Assembly: GCA_026120185.1 (NCBI GenBank)
Contig: JANUWF010001625.1
Coordinates: forward strand, 434,001 to 498,000
Origin: Voacanga thouarsii
Lineage: Eukaryota > Streptophyta > Magnoliopsida > Gentianales > Apocynaceae
Direction: 5' to 3'
DNA length: 64,000 nt
The position numbers were made by a program, and so were the translations under genes. The notes beneath the pieces are model-generated. The model ran no database searches and was not told the DNA's origin. It saw nothing but the letters and a program-made list of their open reading frames with translations. Shown piece by piece: positions 34,389 through 44,812 of the stretch (position 1 is its first letter; each line of letters starts with the position of its first letter).

Positions 34389-35361
34389 AGGGTGTTCAAT
34401 TTAGAGACTTAGATATATTTTATAGTGCATTATCTATATTTTCTCAAGAAAAATAATTCTCGGACGATTGTTCAAAGGGAATCATAAAGGAAGAAGAAAG
34501 AGGCTTGTCATTGAGTGCTTTCTTTTTTCTTTATTTTATTTTTCTTTAGCAATGATGTATTAAATATTTTCATTGTAATTTAACTTTATTTTGGGATTCA
34601 TGATTGTGGGTTAATTTATTTAATTGATCAATTCTTTGTCATCTTTGGTATTTGATTACTTGATTTCAGTGGTTATTAGTGGGAGTGCTTCTAATTAACT
34701 TGAAATGACCATGTTAGGAGTTTCATTGCATTGATTTCATATTTATCTAATCTTAATAGACTTGAGCAACAAAGTTAAGGTTATGGGACTAAGTAATCAA
34801 ATATTAGTTGATGGCGCCTTGAACGAAAGGTTATTATCTAATTTCATATTTATAATGAATTGAGCCTAATGCATATTTTGGTTAGGATTAGCTTGATTGG
34901 CAAATCTATTAATATAATCAAAATATTGAATTCCATGGGTTGGGACATGAAGTGGGATTTATCTAAGTATAATCACAAGTTGTGAGATGATTGGGTTTTA
35001 CTCTATATTCCTTGATGATGCCTAGATGATTATTAGTTAAGAGAATTACTAATTGGTTCATTATTATGTTTTCTAGGGTGCTTGTCGACATTGCATAAAC
35101 TAACATCATTGAGTAGTATATGTTTATTTTGTTTTTCTTGTTATTCTTTTCTCACTTTACTTGGGTCAGTTAAACAATGAATGAAAAGTGATTAGTGTAT
35201 ACTTGTTCCTTTAAGGATCGATACTCGTTAATTCCCTGTACTATACTTGCAATAAGTATACAAGATCATATGTGTATTTTGGGATTAATGTTTTTAATTA
35301 AAACTTGATTAAGGAACGGATTTAAAATTGATGATTTTATATACAAAAAATTTACGCATCA

Positions 35362-35366
35362 ATGGG
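35362..35366. other. Target site duplication ATGGG (right, B array)
   Basis: Pairs with ACGGG at 12190-12194, one mismatch. Confidence 0.75.
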
Positions 35367-36150
35367 AATATTTGAAATGGTAAAATGTAACTATTTAATA
35401 GTAAGGGCATCTTGGTTATTTTAATAGCCTTAAATAATGTCTCTTGATCCCCGAAGTAGATCAAGTTACCATAGTGTTGTTTATACACAATCGGGCTTAA
35501 AAGGTAATTATATGGAAGGGAATAAAATTTACTCTAAGAGTCAAATTAGAATTAATTAATTAGTCTTGGATATCTAATGAAGCCCAGAAAAGATAATTAA
35601 TTAATTAAGAGGATTAAGCCAGTTTCGGACTGATTTATGAGCACAGCACCAAGTCCATTAGGGCTTGATTATTCCAGCCATTAGGGCTTCAAGAAGCCCT
35701 TAGGCTGGCGAAAATTAACAAAAAAGGAGAAGGAAAAAAAATTACGATGTTAATTTTTTCTTATTCTCTCTGGTGTGCCTTCTCTCCCTCTCACTCTCTG
35801 TTCCACGTTTTCTCTTCTTTCCCTCTTGGAGAGTATCATGATTATCTAAAAAAGGAGCTTTCATTAAGCTAACCCAATAGCAAGGTAGAGCCATACTCCA
35901 AAAGACAAAGAAAGAAAGCTTGAAGATGCTTGACGCGTTGGAGAAGAAGTTTGGTAGGAATACCGGTTGAATCACATGTGCCTTCTTCTCCCTTTCCAAT
36001 GCAAGTTCAAGTGCAAACCGGCCTCTCATTGGTTAAACTATGACCAATCAAGAAAAGTAAGTACTCTCCCCAGGATGTGGCTTGAAAATTTGAAAAATAT
36101 TTTGCTGCATTTTCTTTTATGTTCTCTATTTTGATCCTTCAATTTGCTCT
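35367..36150 (+). repeat. Copia LTR, right half (plus strand)
   Basis: Continues the LTR cut at 12194: AATATTTGAAATGGTAAAAT matches the reverse complement of 38345-38385 in the copia 2 LTR. The part from 35510 onward also matches 48985-49622. The right end is approximate. The minus-strand ORF at 35742-36029 is not supported as a gene. Confidence 0.7.
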
Positions 36151-36199
36151 AGGGCAAGAAAATTATGTGTACGAATTTAGTAATTTTCCAAAGATTTCC

Positions 36200-36760
36200 A
36201 TATTGTTCAATTCCTACTTCGCCGATACTCCTCTAGCAATGAATTTGTCGTCAAAGAAGCCTATAAACCTAAGAGAAAACACAAGAGATTGAGAGTGAAT
36301 TCTAAGAGCAAAAATTCCAATGACTCGTTAAAGGAGGAATTCATCAAATCAATGAGGATTGTTCAAGAAAGTCTTTAAATGAGAAGAATGAGACTTGTCT
36401 ATGAGTACTTTCTTTTACTTTTATCTTCTTCTTTTTTTTTTTATACAATGATGTATTCAAGGCTTTTATTGTAATTTGACATTGTTTTCAAGATTCATGA
36501 TTTCTTGAGTTAATTTAGTATTTTGATCAATTCATTATTATTTTGGGGATTTTATTACTTGTTTTACTTAGGAAGTTGAATGATTGATTTTTGTTATTGA
36601 ATTGCTTGAAAAATGGGTTGGTAATGACTTCAATTAATTAATTTCATATTTGTTATTTTTTGACTTACTTGAAAAAATGGTTAATTGTTTAGAACATAGC
36701 TAATCAAAGGTTCGTTGATGATTGCTAAAATATGGATTCATAGACTCATTCGTGTTTCAA
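36200..36760 (+). repeat. Family A-like LTR fragment
   Basis: Resembles the R/U5 part of the A and B LTRs ('GTTCAAGAAAGTCTT', 'CTTGTCTATGAGTACTTTC', 'GATTCATGATTTC'). Neither LTR terminus is present, so it is a truncated relic. Boundaries are approximate. Confidence 0.6.
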
Positions 36761-36879
36761 ATATTCGAATATTACTTCTATCTCCCTTACAAAAACAAAG
36801 TATTAGTTTCTAAGCATGCCATCTTTTTATAGAAAGAGCACAAGCTCAAAGGAGACTGTGGTAGTAAACTTAAACTTAG

Positions 36880-37425
36880 TGAAGTTCAAGAATAATAAAC
36901 AAACACATATCAACCATCTGATTCCACGTCTATTGAGAGAATAGATGAACCATCATGTACACAAGAACCTCATAGATCGAGTAGGATACCTATATTGCCT
37001 GAAAGATATAGATTTCTCATAAGTGACCACAATGACGTATGACTCATAAATGAAGATGAGTTTACTACTTAAAAGGATGTTCTATGTTTAGAATTTGACA
37101 AATGGCTTGAAACGATGAAGTTAGAGATGGATTCCATGTACGACAACTAAGTATGGACTTTGATTGATCCACCTGAAGGAATCAAACCTATTGGGTATAA
37201 ATGGGTTTCAAGAAGAAAACTGACATGGATGGTAATGTAGTAACCTATAAAGTGCGACTTGTTTCTAAGAGTTATCGTTAATAGCATGCTATTGACTATG
37301 ACCAAACCTTCTCACCAGTTACTATGCTGAAATCTTGAAGAATACTCCTAGCACTTACTACTTATTATGATTATTAGGTTTGGCAAATGTATGAGAAAAC
37401 AAATTTTGTAAATTGAAACTGAAGG
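36880..37425 (+). pseudogene. Copia reverse transcriptase N-terminal remnant
   Basis: In mixed frames one reads 'SSRIPILPERYRFLISDHND', 'KWLETMKLEMDSMYDN', 'VWTLIDPPEGIKPIGYKWVS' and 'VWQMYEKTNFVN', the order found at the start of copia RT. The last piece corresponds to the 'QMDVKTAFLNG' block and has lost its catalytic Asp (Tyr). Many stops. It stops where the copia 2 LTR starts. It may belong to the same plus-strand copia element as the LTR halves at 11482 and 35367. Confidence 0.75.
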
Positions 37426-39261
37426 ATTGCGAGAAAAATACATACGCAGTGGAAGACAACAAATTAAAAATTTTCTCGAGCTAAAGTCTAAGAATACTTA
37501 CTTTTATGGCACTTTACTTTAACAACTAGAGTTGGATTCGAGTTTGATGGAGCTTCCTCAACTAGAATGTCTACTTGTTCCGCAGGTATACCAGTTAACC
37601 GTTAGCTTCTTTGCATCAACCTCTTACCATGTTTGCTAGCTCTTAACCTTGCAGAGTATTCTCTAACCTCCTGTGAACTTCTACTAGTGAAATTAGAACT
37701 AGGGTGAAGAAGATTGGAAGTAAAACGGAAGAGCTAAAACGATAAAGGAAAAAAAAATGGAAAAATGACAAGAAAATAGTTGCCTTTGTCGTTCAAAAGG
37801 AAAGAAGCCATATGCTATGTGTTTCTGTGGAATTTCAGTCAACCCTTCACATACCACAACACCATAAATATATAAACAGCTTTTTTTTTTTCCTTTACAA
37901 AATAAAAAACCAGCTGACACGTTTTCGCTGCATTTCTTTTTCCTTCTAATTTCCTTTTCCCTCTTTTTTATTTAATTGCGGCAGCTACCTAGGTTTCCTA
38001 ATAGCCTATGGTTACATCAACAAAACCCTGATAGGCCATGTTATTCTAATTAGTCCAAGATTAATTAAATATATCTTATATTAATTAATTAATCCACTTG
38101 GACCCAATTTAAATTTACCCAAGAAAATTAATTAATAAACTAATTAATTAAATTGACCCAATTAATTATTCTAGCCCAAACAAATAATTAATTAGACTTC
38201 TAGAATAAATCTTCCAATAATAAATTCACCCAATAAGCCCATATAGCAAATAAATTCACTAATGTTATTTGAGCTACTTTGGGAACCAAAAGACATATTA
38301 TTCATGTCTACTAAAATGACCAAAATACATTTGCTAACATATAGCTATTTTTTATTTTTATCATTTTAAATATTCCATTTATCACCATATGGAAATGCTA
38401 ACCCCGAGAATAATATTGCAAGTGCATTGTCCTCGACCTACATGTGTAACAATGAAAATACCCTCTATGTAACACCCAACATTTAGATAGGAAAATAGTA
38501 CTAACATATTTTTCATGACATCTACGATCCTTTGATAAAGAGTTCGATAATCCACGACTTCTAGTACATACCAACTTATCTCAGGGAGCCACCTATGAAG
38601 CATACGTGCTTAGTCATGTTTCCCAGGATACTAGATTATTAGATCATCCTAGACAATCACAAGGGGGTGATTTATTCATGTAATTAAGCATAGAACTATA
38701 TTGTACAAGACTGTTTTAATTAACAAGAGTTTTACACCAAACGTACAAGGTTATTAGCCTTGCAATAAGACCTCACCTAACATACAATAAAGTATATAAG
38801 TCCACCTTCACCAGACCACTAACCTATACTTAAGTCTTACGGTACTCGTCCACGCAATAGATGTTATAAACCAATCTTTATTGATTTTAGTACTTTTATA
38901 AAGATTATTGTCACATGGTCTAGTTCATCGTATTCCATAATACACTTACACCGTTAGAATGAGTGGACTATTCATTGGTTAAAGGTAAACTATTGTCCTT
39001 TTGGAAACTATTGTGTAATGATCTAGACATTAATAAATTGCCCAACTTCATCAATTGATGAAGAACAATTTTTCACTTATGTGTTAGGATCCCATAATCT
39101 AAACCTTGCTATGAAAGCATGACCTAATCACATAGATTACTTGCTAAAGCACTTAGACTTTTAATGTGTGAATAAATGTAAACAAACAATCATGAATGAA
39201 ATACTTTTATTAATTTCTGAAATATAGAAATACATGGCAATTTTGGGCATAAATTCCAATA
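37425..39261 (-). repeat. Copia 2 3' LTR
   Basis: On the minus strand it starts TATTGGAATTTATGCCC at 39261 (TG changed to TA), matching the place of TGTTGGATTGTATGCCC in copia 1. It is similar in layout to 58838-60872 but diverged. No gene; ORFs at 37699-37920 and 38382-38603 have no known domain. Confidence 0.78.
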
Positions 39262-39276
39262 GTCTCCAACTTGCAC
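39262..39276 (-). other. Polypurine tract of copia 2
   Basis: GTGCAAGTTGGAGAC on the minus strand directly before the LTR, equivalent to AAGTGGGAGAT of copia 1. Confidence 0.75.
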
Positions 39277-39289
39277 TAAATAGACGATG

Positions 39290-39294
39290 ATAGT
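39290..39294. other. Target site duplication ATAGT (left, element D)
   Basis: Identical to 44808-44812. Removing the insert rejoins GATGATAGT to CCATATGCG, which matches the copia 1 sequence at 60890-60915. Confidence 0.9.
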
Positions 39295-40299
39295 AGATGC
39301 GACTCCGCTTCATCATGGAAGTCAAGATTAAGGAGGGGGACGTGTGACCATGCAAGGACAAGGAACGATGACAAGATCTGGGTCCAAGAAGCTTCAAGTT
39401 GATTTTCAATTGCTCATAAAACTATGCATGAGAATGGAAGAAGGTTGGAAGGTTGAGAAAGCTAGCCAAGAGATCATTTTTTGGGAGAGCAAGAAGGACC
39501 CCAACAAGAACTCAAGCTGGCAACAAAGACAGACAAAATTCGACCAAAATGAGGCCTTACAGTGGATAGACAGTAGCGGCCCAAGCATCCGAACCGGCCT
39601 CAATCTGCAATACAACCGGTCGAAGGTGGTGCACAACCGGCACCGACTTCAAGGGCCCTAGCCGGTGCGGGCTCCGGCCTGGGCAGTCGCATTTTTTATG
39701 TTTTTTCCAATTTTCTCCAATTTTTAGTGTTTGTAAAGACTTATTAAGACCCTAAACTGTAATAGAACCTCAGGGATTATTTAGCTAGGGTTAGAGTAGT
39801 ATAAATAGAACCTTTAGTGATTTGATAACAAAAATTCACACACTTTAATTCAAATTTGAGAGAGAATCTTGAGAGACCCTAACCTCCTTGTTCATCTTGA
39901 TCAAGACTATGCTTAAGGGTTAGTCCTCCTTATGAATGAGTCTATAAATCTTTTGGATAATCCAATGTGGTTTCTTTGAATAGGTCTTAGTTTCTTTGTT
40001 CTTCTAAGGTTTGTTTGAATTCCATTACTTGGGTGCCAATTTTCTCTATTCTAATTGTTCTTGTTTACCTTTGTTGCTTCAAGGATATTAGACTGAGATT
40101 ATAGTACAGCTTTCTACTATTTTTGAGGGTCTTTGAAGCTTTGTTCTTCAAGGGTTTGATAGAGGGTAGATTATTATTTCATTTTCTCCTTTTTTTTATA
40201 TCAAGAAGAATCCCTGTTTTTGGTCCTATTGGTTGAGCTGAACACATAACCACTAAACCACTCACAACACCAAGAAAAAGCCCACACAAGATCATATCA
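39295..40299 (+). repeat. Element D 5' LTR
   Basis: Starts AGATGCGACTCC against TGATAAGACTCC in the 3' LTR (ungapped) and ends GATCATATCA. TATA at 39800-39807. GC-rich blocks at 39590-39685. Confidence 0.88.
39800..39807 (+). promoter_or_regulatory. TATA box of element D 5' LTR
   Basis: TATAAATA in the context AGAGTAGTATAAATAGAACC, identical at 44308-44315. Confidence 0.7.
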
Positions 40300-40306
40300 A
40301 AGAGTT

Positions 40307-40318
40307 TGGAATCAGAGC
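40307..40318 (+). other. Primer binding site, tRNA-iMet type
   Basis: TGGAATCAGAGC, one mismatch to TGGTATCAGAGC, 7 bases after the LTR. Confidence 0.8.
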
Positions 40319-41218
40319 AAGGAAAATTTTGATTCTAATCAAAGCTTGAATGCAAAAAAAAAAAGGAGACCTACAAAGTTGAAGAAAAAGAAAACAGAGA
40401 AAATCCCGTAACTTAAAAACGTGCTCTAAAAAGGCCAAGAAATCTTTGTTATATCTTAGTTTTTATTTTGGAAAATTGCTCCTTAATGTCAATATAATCC
40501 TTGAGAGCAAAATTTTCTTGTGTTTGTGGTGAAATTTAGCTTGAACATGGGTGGGAATGTCGGTTGTTCTTAAGTGACGGGATTACATCCAAGGTGTTTA
40601 ATAAATGTTCCATGAGAATGTTTTTTGCTATAATTGGGAACTTTGATTCTTAATTTCCATTCATTTGGATATTGGGACTTAGTATATCATTCTATTGTTG
40701 AATTCCATGCTCATTGAACTCAACTTTATTAGTGCACACTTGTGATCATCTTATTCTTCATAATCCTAGTTCTAGTTGTTCTTCTTTCTTTCTTCTTGCT
40801 AATTCTTGTTCATTTTTTGCTTATAAGTGTTTCTTGTGTGTCTAGTGTTTGTTCTTATATTGATTGAGTCCACATTTCTTGAAATATTTGATTAAAACTT
40901 GTTTGCTTGAGGTGCCCAACAAGTGTTTGTTGACATTCCCCTAAGACCCCCTAATTGGAAAAATACATTGAGTTATGTGATTCACTAAGTTGGACTAAAT
41001 CTTTTGCTATTAGGGAGAATTAGGATTGAACAAGAAGGCTTGAGTACTGAGAAAAAGGTAAGAGGGTGAGCCTATTACTAAAAGAGCCTAAGAGAGCAAA
41101 CACGAGCGTGGAGTGACTAACTTTTGAGAGCCAACGCACATGGACGCGAAGTGAGGAACTATTTTTCTTTCTAATCCCTTTTGTTTTACAAGTATAAGTA
41201 AGCAAATATTCCATCACC
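40319..41218 (+). other. Leader of element D, non-coding
   Basis: 900 bases between primer site and gag, T-rich, with no supported ORF. The ORF at 41020-41220 on the other strand has no known domain. Confidence 0.65.
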
Positions 41219-42540
41219 ATGGCCCATGATCAAGAGATCTCTACGCCTAACCCACGTGGGCCTAGTAGACCTCAAGAAGAACAAATTGATGCTAGGGGTT
41301 TGCGTGAAGACTTGCAAGCTATGATGAGGACTATGCAAAGTGAGTTCCAAAACATGACAAGGGAGTTGATAAATCATCTTGGACAATCTTCTAACATTGC
41401 ACAAAGGAGAGGCTAAGAGCGATTTGAAGTACCAAGCCCTAGGGTAAGGTATGGCGATGCCCATACCCCTCCGTTGCATGCCCAACAAGGGGAAGAGAGG
41501 GATGAGCACTCAATCGGGGGATTCCAACAAGCTCCTATAAGAGGGGGAAGACATGGTATGAGAGGAGGACAAGGTAGGGGCCAAAATAGGAATGGTGGGA
41601 ACAACATAAAGGGGTTAGATAAAGAGTTTGAGAGAGTTGATGAATAGTATGATGGGGAACAAGTTGAAGCCCTTGGGGAACATCATAGAGGATGGGGCAA
41701 TAAAGGAGGTAGAAGAGAATGAAATGATGAGGAGAGAGAGTTGAAGTATATTAAATTAAAAGTGCTCACATTCTATAGCAAGAGTGACCCTAAAGCAAAT
41801 TTCGAGTGGGAGAGCAAGATGGAGATATTCCTAGAAAGTCATACCTATAGTGAGAGGTCAAAAGTAAGGTTGGCTATTTTGGGATTTTTGGAGTATGCAT
41901 TGGTTTGGTGGGAGCAAGTTAGTGCACAAATGAGACAAATGCGAGTGGAAACCATGGCTAGTTGAAATTTGTTGAAAGATATGATGAGGGCAGGGTTTAT
42001 ACCACACCATTACTACAGTGATCTTTACCAATGGCTCTAATCACTTAAGTAAGGGAACAAGAGTGTGGAAGATTACCATAAAGAGATGCAAATAATGTTG
42101 ATGAGAGCTCAAATCAATAAGGATCCTAGAGCAATGAGGGAAATGTTCTTGGGAGGATTAAATAGGGAATTTGCCAATTTGGTAGAATTACACCCCTATA
42201 ATCGATTGGAGGATATGGTACATATAACACTATGAAGATTGAGAGGCAATTAAGGAGGAGGTCATTTACTAGACCATCACTTCCAAAACTCCAACACTAC
42301 TAGCAAGATACTATTTAAGAAGGATGAAGCCCCTAAGCCATTCCAAAGGGACTTCAACAAACCAATGGAGGCTTCAAAGCCTAGAAAGGATTGGAAACCT
42401 ACGGAGGATAGGAAACCTAGGGAATGATGGAACAAGGATAAGAGAAAAGCCATGAAAAGGCCACAAAAGAATAGGGATATCATATGTGTTTAAGTGCCTT
42501 GGATATGGACATACTTCCCATGAGTGTCCAAGCAAGAGAA
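41219..42540 (+). pseudogene. gag of element D, broken
   Basis: Starts MAHDQEISTPNPRGPSRPQE at 41219; stop after 65 codons at 41414. It continues in frame with a Gly/Arg-rich stretch and then the capsid core: 'LTFYSKSDPKANFEWESKME', 'SKVRLAILGFLEYALVWWEQ', 'VEDYHKEMQIMLMRAQIN' and 'MFLGGLNREFANLVELHPYN'. A zinc knuckle of type CX2CX4HX4C can be read at 42483-42533 only if a one-base loss is allowed. At least five stops. Gag would form the particle. Confidence 0.82.
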
Positions 42541-42659
42541 TGATGTATACTAACTCCTATGGTAAGGTTTCTACTGATGAAAAAGAAGAGGGAGAAAGGT
42601 ACCAAGGAGACTAAGAGGGAAATGGAGATGCGGAAAGTGATGAAGGGGAAGTTGTTGGT

Positions 42660-43550
42660 CAAGAATACTCTTTGGTGGGAGTCACAAGAAGGTCATTGAA
42701 TTCACAAGCCATTGAGGATCAAGATCACCAACAAAGAGAGAACATTTTCTACACGAGGTGTTTAATCAACAAGACCCCTTGTAGTGTCAGTGTGGATAGT
42801 GGGAGTTGCACTAACGTGATTAGTGCAAACTTGGTTAAAGAATTGGAAATGAGTTGGATTAAACAACCCAAGCCCTACAAATTATAATGGTTAAACGATA
42901 GCGGAGAAATGAAATTAAACAAATAAGTTTTGGTATCTTTTGAGATGGGAAAGTACAAGGATGATGTGCTATGTGATGTGGTACCCATGCAAGTGGGTCA
43001 CTTGCTCCTCAAGAGGCCTTGGCAATATGATAGGCATGTAAAGCATGATGGGGGGAAGAATACTTATTCCCTACTCAAGAAGGGAACTAAGTTTACCCTC
43101 ACCCCCATGGCCCCTAGTGAGGTGAACAAAGATCGAAGAGTCATGAAGGAGAAAGGAAAGAAGAAGGGAGCACAAGATGTTAAACAAAAACAAGAAATTG
43201 AGAGTAAAGAACAAGAGAGGAAAGAAAAAGAGTTGAGAGAGAGGATGGACAAACAAGTATCTTTGACAATCAAGGATAGGAGTGAACAAGGACAAGAGAG
43301 GAGAGGTAAAAGAAGAGTGAATTTCTTTGCAAAAGAAAGTGAGGTCATAAAAGGTATAGAAGCTAAGGAACCAGTTATTCTTCCTTTATGCAAATGTTCT
43401 TATGTTTCTACTAATGATCCTACATTGTCTTTGCCTAAGAAAATTGCAGTTATTCTTCAAGAATTTGAAGAAGTTGTTCCAAAGGAAGTGGTCAATCGAA
43501 CACTTACCCAATTCTTACGAACCATAATCAAGAAGAACTTAAACAATTAG
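42660..43550 (+). pseudogene. Element D protease fused to integrase end by deletion
   Basis: Protease: 'CSVSVDSGSCTNVISANLVK' (active-site Asp-Ser-Gly near 42795), 'LCDVVPMQVGHLLLKRPWQY'. Stops at 42885 and 42924 split it from the next piece. A Lys/Glu-rich linker follows (43110-43340). After 'LQEFEEVVPKE' the frame passes at about 43485 straight into 'VNRTLTQFLRTIIKKNLNN', which belongs near the end of the integrase core. So RT, RNase H and the first part of integrase were removed without losing the frame. Confidence 0.85.
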
Positions 43551-43770
43551 GAGGAATGCTTACCACACATTGAGTTTGTTTACAAAAAGGCTATTCACCC
43601 AATCACTTCTTATTATCCTTTTGAAATTGTGTATGGTTCTAACCCTCTAACTCCTTTAGAATTGGTTCTCTTGCCTATAGGTGAATGAATGAACCTTGAT
43701 GGAGCTAAGAGGGCGGCAATTGTGAAGGTACTCTGTGTAGATGAAGGCAATGATTCAGAGACGAATCATT
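43551..43770 (+). pseudogene. Element D integrase C-terminal remnant
   Basis: Continues in the same frame after a stop at 43548: 'EECLPHIEFVYKKAIHP', 'SYYPFEIVYGSNPLTPLELV' and a final 'DEGNDSETNHF' before the purine tract. The stop replaces the Trp of 'NLKNWEECLPHIEFA'-type sequences. Confidence 0.8.
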
Positions 43771-43772
43771 TT

Positions 43773-43786
43773 TAAGGAGGGGGAGA
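43773..43786 (+). other. Polypurine tract of element D
   Basis: TAAGGAGGGGGAGA directly before the 3' LTR. Confidence 0.85.
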
Positions 43787-44157
43787 TGATAAGACTCCAC
43801 TTCATCATAGAAGTCAAGATCTAGGATGGGGAGCCGCGACCATGCAAGGACAAGGAACGATGACAAGATCTGGATCCAAGAAGCTTCAAGTTGATTTTCA
43901 CTTGCTCATAAAACCATGCTTGAGGAGGAAGAGGGTTGGAAGGTTGAGGAAGCTAACCAAGAGCTCATTTTTATTGAGAGCAAGAAGGACCCCAACATGA
44001 ACTCAAGCCGGCAACAAAGACAGACAAAATTTGACCAAAATGAGGCCTTAGAGTGGACAGCTGGTGCCGGCCCAAGCATCTGAACCAGCGCTGGCCTCAA
44101 TCTGCCACATGATCTGTCTAAAGGCAATGTACAATCGGCGCCGGCTTTAAGGGCCCT

Positions 44158-44182
44158 AGCCGGCGCCGGCGCCGGCGCTGGC
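44158..44182. repeat. GCCGGC/GGCGCC short tandem palindrome
   Basis: Three to four overlapping GCCGGC units, self-complementary, in the element D 3' LTR about 130 bp upstream of its TATA box. The 5' LTR has a shorter, diverged form (39657-39680). Confidence 0.9.
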
Positions 44183-44307
44183 CTAGGCAGCCAATTGCGT
44201 TTTTGATGTTTTCTACGATTTTCTCCAATTTTAATTGTTTGTAAAGACTTATTAAGACCCTAAACTGTAATAGAACCTCAAGGATTACTTAGCTAGGGTT
44301 AGAGTAG

Positions 44308-44315
44308 TATAAATA
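44308..44315 (+). promoter_or_regulatory. TATA box of element D 3' LTR
   Basis: TATAAATA, same context as in the 5' LTR. Confidence 0.7.
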
Positions 44316-44807
44316 GAACCTTTAGTGATTTGACAACACAATTCACACACTTTAATTCAAATTTGAGAGAGAATCTTGAGAGGCCTTAGCCTTCTTGTTC
44401 ATCTTGATCAAGTCCATGCTTAAGGGTTAGTCCTCCTTATGAATGAGTCTATAAATCTTTTGGATAATCCAATGTGGTTTCTTTGAATAGGTCTTAGTTA
44501 CTTTGTTTTTCTAAGGTTTGTTTGAATTCCATTACTTGGGTGCCTATTTTCTCTATTCTATTTGTTCTTGTTTGCCTTTGTTACTTCAAGGATATTGGGG
44601 TGAGATTATAGTAGAACTTTATACTATTCTTGAGGGTCTTTGAAGCTTAGTTCTTCAAGGGTTTGATAGAGGGTAGGTTGTTATTTTATTTTCTCCTTTT
44701 TATTTGTCTCAAGAAGAATCCCTGTTTTTGGTCCCATTGGTTGAGCTGAACACATAACCACTAAACCACTCACAACACCAAGAAAAAGAACACACAAGAT
44801 CATTTCA

Positions 44808-44812
44808 ATAGT
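44808..44812. other. Target site duplication ATAGT (right, element D)
   Basis: Identical to 39290-39294. Confidence 0.9.

Larger units (their letters stand above)
12195..35361 (+). mobile_element. Family B tandem retrotransposon array (4 LTRs, 3 internals)
   Basis: Plus-strand array LTR-internal-LTR-internal-LTR-internal-LTR. The LTRs start at 12195, 16338, 29283 and 33316. After removing the nested family A element and its duplication, the unit lengths are about 4143, 4175 and 4033 bp. Internals carry no gag or pol and are non-coding, so the family is non-autonomous. The LTR end (TTACGCATCA) and the purine tract before the LTRs resemble the Athila-like family A. Only the last LTR keeps its complete 3' end; the first three stop about 110 bp early at the same point and lack a primer site. 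One target duplication (ACGGG/ATGGG) bounds the whole. Confidence 0.82.
33316..35361 (+). repeat. B array LTR 4 (complete)
   Basis: 2046 bp from TGATAGGGTTAAAATC to TTTACGCATCA. It is the only B LTR in the array with the full 3' end. CTCAATTGAG at 34020 and 34075, TATA at 34348-34355, and an 11-G run at 34378-34388. Confidence 0.85.
39295..44807 (+). mobile_element. Family D: gypsy deletion derivative
   Basis: A 5513-bp insertion with two ~1-kb LTRs and a perfect ATAGT duplication, inside copia 2 between its RNase H end and its polypurine tract. Internals: tRNA-iMet-type primer site, gag (41219-42540), protease (42660-43480), then directly the end of integrase (43485-43760) and a polypurine tract. 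RT, RNase H and most of integrase are missing. The gag and protease type is that of plant Ty3/gypsy elements. It would rely on enzymes from a full-length relative. Confidence 0.9.
43787..44807 (+). repeat. Element D 3' LTR
   Basis: 1021 bp from TGATAAGACTCC to GATCATTTCA, aligned to 39295-40299. Contains a GGCGCC-rich block at 44158-44182. Confidence 0.9.

Noticed and set aside
35742..36029. 95-codon minus-strand ORF with a counterpart at 49314-49505
   Set aside because: Similar peptides appear in both copies because the copia LTR fragments are homologous; the second copy is shorter and the frame is antisense to the LTR. No domain seen.
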